DNA from: Mesostigma viride | Taxonomy: Eukaryota > Streptophyta > Mesostigmatophyceae > Mesostigmatales > Mesostigmataceae | Length of the DNA: 64,000 nucleotides | Reading direction: 5' to 3' | Assembly (NCBI GenBank): GCA_009746045.1 | Contig: RPFO01000348.1 | Coordinates: 64,501 to 128,500, forward strand | Part shown: positions 31,920 to 39,989 of the stretch, one piece after another | Layout: every line of letters begins with the position of its first letter | Position numbering within the stretch: the stretch's first letter is position 1 | The notes under the pieces: model-generated | Database searches by the model: none | What the model was told of the DNA's origin: nothing | The model's input: the letters and a program-made list of their open reading frames with translations, nothing else | Position numbers and translations under genes: made by a program

Positions 31920-32591
31920 CCCAAGTTGAGAGGCATGTGGGCGTGGTTTGTTAGCTGCCACCTGTGGGCCCTATCATTGATGATGCACAGCAGAATGCCT
32001 GATGAGGTGCTAAGGATGAGAAGCCTCGATCGTCATAGCCCAGTTGGTGGAGAGTACCCCTGATCTGATTTTGTCTGGGATTGACTTTGCCCAGCCTAAC
32101 ACCTTGGAGATCTTTGTTGACAGTTCCATGGATGCTCGCCAGGTCACAAGGTCAGGGGGAGATCTGCTGCTCTGTTTGCTTTCTATCAGAGCAGGGCAAG
32201 TTTGTTCAGCTGGTACAGCAGACTGCAGAAGAGGGTCTGTATCAGTTCAGATGTGGCAGAATGCAGGGCCATATGTGAGGGGATCCAGTCCAGTTTGTAC
32301 AAAAAGCTGGACTCAGCTGGCTTCAGTTACCCCTTGGTCCTTGCAGATGGAGACGTTGTTGCTAACAGACAGCACGGGTATGGTCCAGTTTGTTCACAAG
32401 CAGCTGGCCAGGAGCCGAGATCTGGTTATTTGTTGCTAAAGGAGTTGGCCAGTTTGGTTGACTTGAAGCATATCCCTGGCGAGGAGAACCCTGCTGATGC
32501 ATTGACCAAGCTGCCACACAAGGCCCCAGCCCAGTACAATGTACTGAGGAAGCTCATGAATGCTGACTGTCAAGTCGGTCTATCTGTCTAA
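31920..32591 (+). pseudogene. Copia-2N fragment of RNase H (Copia-2-like)
   Basis: Near-identical to 12055-12725 of Copia-2: LILSGIDFAQ, VDSSMDARQVT, AECRAICEGIQSS, LTDSTGMVQF and NPADALTKLPHK are spread over shifted frames after small indels. The last segment (32202-32591) keeps the original stop. Confidence 0.85.
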
Positions 32592-33397
32592 AAGCTGAGA
32601 GCTGGGTGCTTAAGTCTCTGGATATCAGGCTGGGAGCTTGATTGTACATAATCCTGAGCACACCTTGAGGGGTGAGACATGTCTCTGGTGTGGGAATGTC
32701 TGACATTGTCTCTGATGGAGAGATGTCTATCTGGGGTTTTCATCTCAGTCTGAGGTTTCCCCAGATCTGTGGTTTGTGGGCGGGGTTCGATTCCCTGGTG
32801 CCGTCTTAAGGCGGAGTTTCACGGACTGGCTGACCCATCCACCATGCTGGTGAGGTGGCGACAGGTCCCCTGATTTTCCACGGTTGGAATGAGTATAGGA
32901 GCTTGTGTTTTGCATGTGCTTCGCGTAGATGTTGTGTCTGGTTCGATAAGGGGCAGCAGACCGGCGCCGACTCCCGTCTGGGGGTCAGCAATGTTTTCTG
33001 ATGAGCTGTTGTGGGTGATCTGTGGGGTTTCGCCTAAGGTCCTGAAGGTTGTACATACTTCTCAAGTTCTTACTGAACACCTATGGGCTGCCACAGTTGG
33101 CCAACCTCTTGTACATGGGTAACACAACGAGCCTCCCGGGAAGGGATAGGGACTCATTGTAATTTGTTTGTGCTCCTGAACCAGTATGGGTGCTATGTAC
33201 ATATAATAAGGAATCCAAGCTGACTGTCATGCCCAGTGGGTTGTGACTTGTAGTCGGGGAGGATGTCCAGGAATCCAAGCTGACTGTCATGCCCAGTGGG
33301 TTGTGACTTGTAGTCGGGGAGGATGTCCAGTACCCATTGTGTGTGTTTGTATGTAGACTTGTGTGAGCTGCTACAGCTCAAGAAAAGAAAGGATTGG
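32592..33397 (+). other. Copia-2N 3' noncoding region and polypurine tract
   Basis: Near-identical to 12726-13472 of Copia-2, ending with the same AAGAAAAGAAAGGATTGG tract. Confidence 0.8.
33211..33330. repeat. Exact 60-bp tandem duplication
   Basis: 33211-33270 and 33271-33330 are the same 60 bases starting GAATCCAAGCTGACTG. Copia-2 has one copy (from 13350). Confidence 0.9.
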
Positions 33398-34096
33398 AGT
33401 TAACGCCAAGCGCATTGGCGTGATCCTGATTCGGCATATCTCTGCGATTCCAGCGGCACCGGAACGAGTTCATTCCGACAAGTATCAAGAAAGTTATGGT
33501 GTTCCGACTTCCCGGTCGCGCGCGAGCGCGAGCCGGCTGTTCTTCTAAGTCGTGCGTGAATATGTGCCGACGGCATATGGGGTCGACAGTAATTCCTGGG
33601 CTGACAGGAATTAGGTGCTGAACCTACGACGGTATTGGATTAATACGTCGTACGCAGGAAATAGGAACCTTAACCTGTGGTCTGTTGGTACCGCAGGCTT
33701 AGTCCTGGACTATTGGGTGCAGACGCAATAATCATTGTGGACTGTACACTGTGGTCACTGTGCCTGTATGGCAGACCTACTGTATAGGATCTGGACGCTG
33801 TACAGGTTGTTAATACTGTACCGGGGGTGTTAATACTGAGCAGGCCTACGAGGCTGCTCAGGCCTAGCAAAGCACAGTGCACAAGTATATAAAGAATAGG
33901 CCAGTGCCAACTGGTTAGATCTCTTGCGAGCCCGTCTCACGTGTGTTGCCTTGACTTGGCAAACTCGTGTCTAAGCACTCACGTGCACGAGTGCTGTAAG
34001 CCTATATTTTTAACCAAGCTCCATTCCAACCATTCTCATGATGAATCTATCCGCGCGCATTGGAATCTATCTATCCCTACACATTGCGCTTTAACT
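33398..34096 (+). repeat. Copia-2N right LTR (699 bp)
   Basis: Two mismatches against 25157-25855. TATA-like box at 33886-33893. Followed by GAAGT (34097-34101). Confidence 0.95.
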
Positions 34097-34101
34097 GAAG
34101 T
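34097..34101 (+). repeat. 5-bp target site duplication GAAGT, right copy (Copia-2N)
   Basis: Matches 25152-25156. Confidence 0.9.
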
Positions 34102-35196
34102 CGTCGAGGTCCTCCAGTTCCTCACACAGGAACGGAAGCTCTTCGTGCCCCAGAAGGGGGGGGCGGCTATCGACTACCGCAACACGTCCTGGCTCTACAC
34201 TTATGAAGAACCACGCCAACGCCTGTTTATCTTGACCAGCTACTACCAGCGCAGCCTCGCCGACATCAGCAGAGCGCTCAACGCCCCCGCCCCCGCACAG
34301 CCGGCAGCCCCTTCAGCTCCCTCCCTCTGCAAGGATGACATCCGCGCAGTGCTGGAGGAGCACGTGACCTGGCCGCTGGCCGAGAAGCTGACATCGCTGA
34401 ACACGACGCTCAACACGGTGGAGGCCCGGGTCTCCAATGTGGAAACCAAGGTCGTCCACAAGCTCCAGCCCCAGTTCACGAGGCTCTGCACACCGCGGCG
34501 CAAGCTTCGGAAACGCATGCTGCACTTGTCTCTCGCCTTAACCAGGTGGAGGGCAAGTGCGGCGTGCTCATGAAGAAGCTTGAGGCCATCACCGCCCACA
34601 CCGAGGCCCTGGCCACACAGGTCCCCAAGATAGCGGAGCAGACGGCCACCATTGCATCCCAGCCACCCCGGCAGGATGCTGGTGACCACCCGCCGCTCTC
34701 CTACGCGGACCTGCTGCGGTCAGCGACCGCCTCCACCACCGACGCCATCGCCACGAAGCTCCAAGAGCTGGAGGACCACCGCCAGGCCCAGCAACGGGAG
34801 GTCACCGACCGCGCTCGCCGCGAGTGCCGAGTGGTGCTACGTCGCTTCCCCCAGAAGCCAGGTGAGACGTCAACCTCTCTTGCTGACGAGCTCAAGAACC
34901 AGCTTCTTACCCTCATGGGCCTGGTAGCTGAGGTAGAACTGCGTGGGTGCCACCGCCTTCCCCACTCACGGGACAAGGCGACTCCCCCACCAGTCCTGCT
35001 CACCTTCCCCTCCCCTGAGGATAAGCAGCGGTTCCTCTCTCGTCGCAAGAGGTTGCACGACCTCACCTGGACGCTGGATGATGACCTGACCCCCGCTCAG
35101 CAACAGCAACGACGCGGCCTGTGGCCGGAATACCTGGCCTCCGCCATAAGCAGGACCCCCAGAAGCCCAAGGTGTACTGGAGGGGCGGGGACCTGA
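34102..35196 (+). pseudogene. LINE ORF1, main part (one frameshift)
   Basis: Continues ORF1 from 25156. First comes a WLYTYEEPRQRLFIL segment, then a heptad-rich helix (VLEEHVTWPLAEKLTSL ... VEARVSNVETKV) likely to form a coiled coil. After a one-base shift near 34485 the frame 34546-35196 continues with more coiled coil (VLMKKLEAITAHTEAL). A C-terminal domain of the LINE ORF1 type follows: CRVVLRRFPQKPGE, VELRGCHRLP, PVLLTFPSPEDKQRFLSRRK and a DDLTPAQQQQRRGL end. ORF1 proteins bind element RNA and act as chaperones. No cysteine knuckle is seen. Confidence 0.75.
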
Positions 35197-35671
35197 TGAT
35201 CAACCACAAGATGTGGACGCCCCCAGCGGGCTACAATAGCAATAGCCCTAGCAATTGTAACCATTGGAGTCACTGCCGCTAAGGCAGCCATGCCTTGAAT
35301 GTTTGCCTAGCTGTGCCAACATACCTACAGTAGTCACGTGCCGCCAACGCACGGTACACAACCAGCCATAGCCTTAGCCTAGTCCTAGTACAGCCATGCT
35401 ACGCCCTGGCTATGGTCAGATTACTTGCCCACGCTATACTTTTTATGCCACGCTTTATTACATGGGTCTTATTGCACCCACAGTTTGGCGGATCGTTACT
35501 GTAGCCTGTCCTTTTAGCTAGCGCGCCCGAATGCAGCTGTGGCATGCCTTTGGCATGAAGGAGACTGGGGGTCTCTGCCCTTTCTCCTATAGTGCACACA
35601 CAGGGATTAAAAGCACTTCAGTGCTCCGTGACTCCCCAACGGGAGCTCGTGTTTAATTAATTAATTAGTTA
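35197..35671 (+). other. 3' untranslated region and (TTAA/TAAT)n tail of the ORF1-only LINE
   Basis: No ORF2. The end reads TGCTCCGTGACTCCCC, then a small CTCCC...GGGAG hairpin, then the TTAATTAATTAATTAG tail; the same arrangement occurs at 44516-44580. Confidence 0.8.
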
Positions 35672-35682
35672 ATCCAACGCGC
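35672..35682 (+). repeat. 11-bp target site duplication, right copy (ORF1-only LINE)
   Basis: ATCCAACGCGC, same as 24704-24714. Confidence 0.88.
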
Positions 35683-36186
35683 TTGCCGTGGGACGAGGTT
35701 GGGTTGTGCGAGCAAGTGGGTGAGCGGGCGGTGGTCGGTGTGGATGACCAACCGGTGGGGATCCAAGTCCCCCTGCTCACTGATCGCGACGTCAAATTGT
35801 GCGCCCAGTAAGAGGTGTCGCCAGGTGTGGCAGCAGTATACCACTGCCAGCAATTCCTGTTGGTGCACTGGATAGTTGCGTTCCGCCGGGATCATGGTGC
35901 TCGAAATGTATTCAATCGGCTGCAAGCCGGCACCGTGATCCTGTAACAGGACACCCCCTATCGCCACCTTGCTTGCATCGGTATAGCGACGACAAAAGGC
36001 TTGGAGGGGTCGGGTAGCACAAGGACGGGGGCGCGCGTGAGACTCGCCTTGAGTTCTTCAAATGCCGCTTGACATGCACTTGACCACTCGAATGGAGTGC
36101 CCTTTTTCAGGAGGGCATTGATCGGTGCGTCTATATCGTCGCGAACCGAGGAATGAAGCGCCGGTAGTATGACGCAAGGCCAAGAT
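35683..36186 (-). pseudogene. Gypsy-4 RT C-terminus and RNase H
   Basis: Right to left: LGLASYYRRFIPRFATI, then APINALLKKGTPFEWS, a small disruption near 35985, then RNase H with IGGVLLQDHG, ERNYPVHQQELLAVV, HTWRHLLLGAQF and HTDHRPLTHLL, ending QARW at the LINE insertion. Confidence 0.8.
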
Positions 36187-37485
36187 CATAGTCGATATAG
36201 TGTGAGAGCAGCGCGACTATATCGTGAGAGCAGCGCGACTATATATCGATATAGTGTGAGAGCTACCAGCGAGACCTCGAGGCTGCACGTGGGGGATACT
36301 TAGTGTAGCTTTTTATAGTAGGGCCTTAGTAGGCCCGCCCGAGAGCCTTCTCGGTAGAATAGAAGAGAAGGGCCCTAGGCCCGCCCGGGTTTTTCGGCCC
36401 GGTAGGTAGGGACCGAGGTCTTAGGGCTAGACACTTGGGCGACCTATACTAAGGGAACAAATCCTGCTGGGACAGGTCTATCCGTGGGGAGAGTCCCTAC
36501 TCAAGCGCGGCCCCCCTCCGATCGCTAGGCCCAGGATCGTGCCCCCCGGTCGCTGCGGCTAGGATCGTCCGCGCCCGCCGTCCGATGGTGCCCCCGATCA
36601 TGCGCGCGCGCCTTGAATCACTAAATAGGGTGGGCTCCAGCGGATACCCGGCTTGATGCGTGACTAAGGGAAGCCTAGGGAGAAGGCAACAAGGCCAAGG
36701 TCTGGATAGCGCATGCGCCAAACTATTTGAAACCTTCGCTCGAAGGGAGTGGGCTCCCTGCCCCTATAAGGAGGGAGGAGTGTAGCGTGCCGACTAGGGT
36801 CGAGCCTAGCGAGCACGAGAAAGTTTGGCAAAAGAAATATGGTATAAAAAGATACGTGCAAAAGAGATAGTAGATACCTAGGGTGGTTTGAATTCCATAC
36901 CTTCCGGCGCACCTCTGCATGTGTATACGAGGGTGCCGACAGTCGATATCTAGAGTAATATCGGTGACATTGGGATATATATCGATAGATGTGTGTCCGA
37001 TGGCATAACGTAACGATAGTTACCACGGACGTGGTTAGAGGTTGATCCGCATCATGGTCGACCCGTAGTTCGGCCCACTACAATATACTTCAGGCCGTGA
37101 ACTTAGCGTGGAAGATTCTGAGCCACACGGATTGGATCAGCAGCGCCGACCTAGTGGCACTGCTTGGCATAAAGGTGTGCGAGGACGATGGACAAGATCG
37201 AAAGTCGTCTCGCAATCCGCCGGCTCAACCAACTCAGTGTGACCTACGCATCTATTCCTAATAATACAACCATGTCTGACGCATAACCTTAAATTGTCTA
37301 ACTGCAATTGCAAGAACACAACAAGGTAATTATTATAATGCTGCTGGGCCTACGCTGTGATTACAGCAAGTAGCCCATGGATTAGTGAATCCCTTTTCAT
37401 CTCAGGCATGCATTAACCCTGGGACGATAGTCCCGTAATAGAAACGATTTTTCCCACGTGTCTGGCCGATAGCTAGGCTTGGCAC
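36187..37485. other. Unresolved 1.3-kb insert in Gypsy-4 RT
   Basis: Flanked by CAAGAT on both sides (about 36183-36188 and 37484-37489). Without it, RT would read EEEHLGLASYYRRF in frame, so about 100 residues of RT were already lost or left with it. The left edge has repeats of GTGAGAGCAGCGCGACTATAT. No clear LTR, inverted repeat or transposase. Confidence 0.4.
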
Positions 37486-37976
37486 GTTATACAAGATGCT
37501 CTTCTTCCATGATGCGCAGGACCGTATCGACGTCCTCCAGGTGCTCCTCGAAGGTCTTGGAGTACACGAGGATGTCATCCAGATAGGCCAGGCGCAAGTG
37601 CGTTTCCAGGACCATGCAGGGCGGCTTGTTCCCCTTGCGAGGGTCGCGCAGGTCACTGGACACCTGTGGCAGGTGTGCGGTCCCCATGACGGGCCGCAAG
37701 ATGTCGTTCATGAGCATCTGGAAGCTGCAGGCTGGTGAGTTGCAGAGCCCCATCGCCGCCCCGCGGAACTGGTAGTGTCCGTATGGCGTATGGAAGGCCG
37801 TCTTGTGACAGTCCTCCTCGATCAGCGATGCGAAGCTGCCAAAACCCATCGGCGCAGTCGATCACCGTGAAGCAGGTGGCGCCCTGTGCACCCGATTGAA
37901 GATGTCGTCTGCGCGGGAGAGGGTACTTGGACTTGACAGAGATCGCGTTGAGCTTCCTGTACACTGCAGTGTACAT
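37486..37976 (-). pseudogene. Gypsy-4 reverse transcriptase core
   Basis: Right to left: YRKLNAISVKSKYPLPR, FTVIDCADGFWQLRIAD (first catalytic Asp), a frameshift near 37840, then KTAFHTPYGHYQFRGAAMGL and YLDDILVYSKTFEEHLEDV with the YLDD catalytic pair. Typical of Ty3/Gypsy. Nothing of the element is seen to the right of 37976. Confidence 0.85.
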
Positions 37977-38109
37977 GTAGACTCATTTCCTACAGCACAA
38001 AACTGGCCATAACTTTCTCATCTATAGGCAAAATCCAGCGGGATAAAAAACAGTGGCTCATGGACAAGAGCCTCTATCTATCTATAGCCAGGTCAGGTGG
38101 TTACAAATA

Positions 38110-38460
38110 CAAGGACCATATCCTTGACAGCTCTTCCAGCGATGGTGCTCGTGGAGTTGCCCCCACGCCATGCTGATCCGGGTCGTCATGCCGTCCTTGG
38201 CACTCCTTGCAGTCGGGAAGCCAACTGCCGAGCAGCTAGCTTGAAGCGGCCTGAAGCAGGGAAGTTTACCGTGGTGTCGTCTAAGAGGCGGAGCTCAGGC
38301 GGGGGGCCGGCCAGGGCCATGGCCTCCGTTTTGGGGCTAATTTCTAGACCAACAGCATGGGCCTCGAGCACCAGCAGGCAGTCCATCCAGTCAGAGTTGG
38401 GCAGACTCCGGCCTCTCAATGAGCGTGATGTCGTTGGCATAGATGAGGTCAGCGAGTAAA
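38110..38460 (-). pseudogene. LINE reverse transcriptase fragment
   Basis: Minus-strand reading DLIYANDITLIERPESAQL, a frameshift, then WMDCLLVLEAHAVGLEISPK and FPASGRFKL. It aligns with DLIYADDTTLVETPESAQLW and the following residues of the LINE at 39984-43060. The catalytic YADD is YAND. Truncated at both ends. Confidence 0.8.
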
Positions 38461-38540
38461 TTCGGGTGGTTCGTCGATGTTTCGTCGCGATATACCACCG
38501 CCGAGTTTAAACAGGTGATTCTCTACCGGTTTATTACAGG

Positions 38541-39213
38541 CCTCGCCCACGACCTACCAAAGAACCTCGCCTAATTCTACGTATGTAAGCTAGTGAGGCC
38601 GCCGGCTACTGAGGAGCTACTCTGTGCGAAAGTCGGACGCGACAATTCAGATCTCAATGCATTTACATATTATGTATAACTATAATATGCCATAAACCAA
38701 TTAATGCCGTAACCAATTCAATTCAGGATAATACGAAGAAAACACCTATGTAACAAGCCGTGACCCAAGCTACATAATATGTGTTAAATTTCAGAACACA
38801 CGCCGAGCTAGAGCCAACACGAGGGGTAGAAAGTGCATAAATCATCACCAACGGGCAAACACGCTCGGGCCGACGCTGCAGGCCCTCGCATGATGTGGGA
38901 ACCACGCTGGTCCACTACTTCTATACAAAGAATAAGGACCACTGCTTAAGTACGCAGCGCGGCGCGACTGCACCAAACCACAGTACTGTTACAGTACGAT
39001 TGCCACGTCACTGTTACGCCTCTGACTTTCTCTCTCACGACCTACCCAAGAAGAGCCTCGCCTGACTTTACCTAGACTACTGAGGGTACCTAGTGATGAG
39101 GAGATATATTGAGGATAAGACCTGCATGCATGGGACGCGACGATTCAGTTCTCAATGCCTTCTTGTACATCCAATTACAACATGCCATACACCGATTCAA
39201 TTCAGGGTATTAC
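38541..39213. repeat. Diverged noncoding repeat, two direct copies
   Basis: About 180 bases near 38541-38740 (CACGACCTACC ... AACCTCGCCTAAT ... TCAGATCTCAATGC) recur, diverged, at about 39040-39213. A second part (38740-39010: AACAAGCCGTGACCC ... ACACACGCCGAG ... GCAGCGCGGCGCG ... ATTGCCACGTCAC) recurs at 43068-43320. No ORF. Confidence 0.7.
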
Positions 39214-39217
39214 GAAG
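39213..39217 (-). repeat. 5-bp target site duplication CGAAG (solo LTR), left copy
   Basis: Repeated at 39967-39971. Confidence 0.85.
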
Positions 39218-39966
39218 TGTAACGACTAAAAATGATCATCAACATCATCCATAGTCTAAATATGAAAGATCTTTACCTAGGTTGCCTTCCTGAGTCACAG
39301 ATCTTATAATTAAAGTATCCGGGCAACGTTGAGATGGATATTTCACAGCACGTGATTTAGGGAACCACACGGCCTTGTAGACACAAAGACAAGTTGTGCC
39401 CTAGACGTCTCCTGTGGAACTGAAAGCAGTCTAGTGTCAAAGGGCTCTTTGAGGATGGGCAACAAAGACAAGCTTTATTATACCATGATGGATCAAACCA
39501 ACGCGTCAACAACAGTGACCCCACGTCCTTCATATCGACGTGCTTGTCGAGCTAGCTTGCCTCAACCTTAGCCTGAAGAGAAACAATCAGAATCATGGAA
39601 TCTCAAAACGAGATCTTCGTATCCATCCTAGTCACACGAAACAGAACAACACCACACACAGCCTTAGTAGCTGGCAGAATCCAGACATGATATCCTGAAT
39701 CTGTAGTAACTACTGAAGTCCCAAAGGAACATTTAAGACTTGGTAGTACCGACCAACAAACTAACCCCACGTGGATCAGGCCACGACCAATAAGGGCTTC
39801 TAAAATTAAGTCGGTTGACAAAGTACAAGTTCCAAGTACCGCCTTCCTAGAAAACCTTATAACTTTCTCAATACTGATCCAAAAGACCTCGAATAAAAAC
39901 CAAACGTTCACAAAACAAATGATGAAAACAAAGGATGTAACCAACAAATCACTTTTGCTTGTTACA
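39218..39966 (-). repeat. Solo LTR of the chromovirus LTR family
   Basis: 749 bp in reverse orientation. Starts TGTAACGACTAAAAATG and ends GTTACA, matching the reverse complement of the 49153/57864 LTRs at both ends and at an internal AAAGATCTTTA block, with clear divergence. Flanked by CGAAG duplications. Formed by recombination between two LTRs. Confidence 0.8.
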
Positions 39967-39972
39967 CGAAGG

Positions 39973-39983
39973 AAACACCTAAC
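39973..39983 (+). repeat. 11-bp target site duplication, left copy (APE-RT LINE)
   Basis: AAACACCTAAC, repeated at 43061-43071. Confidence 0.85.
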
Positions 39984-39989
39984 CAGTTG

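Larger units (their letters stand above)
25157..34096 (+). mobile_element. Copia-2N: non-autonomous relative of Copia-2
   Basis: 8,940 bp between GAAGT duplications. LTRs 25157-25855 and 33398-34096 are both 699 bp; I find two mismatches between them, so the insertion is recent. The interior holds only scraps of Copia-2 pol (29860-30230 and 31920-32591) plus the shared 3' noncoding region. The rest is unrelated and non-coding. It must have been copied with proteins from an intact family member such as Copia-2. Confidence 0.9.
24715..35671 (+). mobile_element. ORF1-only LINE-type retrotransposon, interrupted by Copia-2N
   Basis: Bounded by 11-bp direct repeats (24704-24714, 35672-35682) and ending in a TTAATTAATTAATTAG tail. 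Without the 8,945-bp Copia-2N insertion it is about 2.0 kb: a short 5' region with a repeated ATGGCTGACGGCGG, ORF1, and about 470 bp of 3' untranslated sequence. No reverse transcriptase is present. The last 50 bases match the end of the LINE fragment at 44511-44580, so it was probably mobilised in trans by that family. Confidence 0.8.
17690..37976 (-). mobile_element. Gypsy-4: old Ty3/Gypsy chromovirus on the minus strand, multiply interrupted
   Basis: RT (37976-37486), RNase H (36186-35683 then 24703-24376), integrase and chromodomain (23886-22110), and probable extra 3' ORF (22104-21274, 19005-17743), read right to left. Interruptions: an unresolved 1.3-kb insert, the ORF1-only LINE, a MITE and a TTAA element. 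The LINE junction rejoins exactly: QARW from 35683 on continues as MEYLSQFAPF at 24703. LTRs, gag and protease are not seen. The stretch left of 21274 is assigned to this element only by position. Confidence 0.7.

Noticed and set aside
36664-37026. 120-codon minus ORF in the insert in Gypsy-4
   Set aside because: No motif, low-complexity composition and no homology I can recognise; not supported as a gene.
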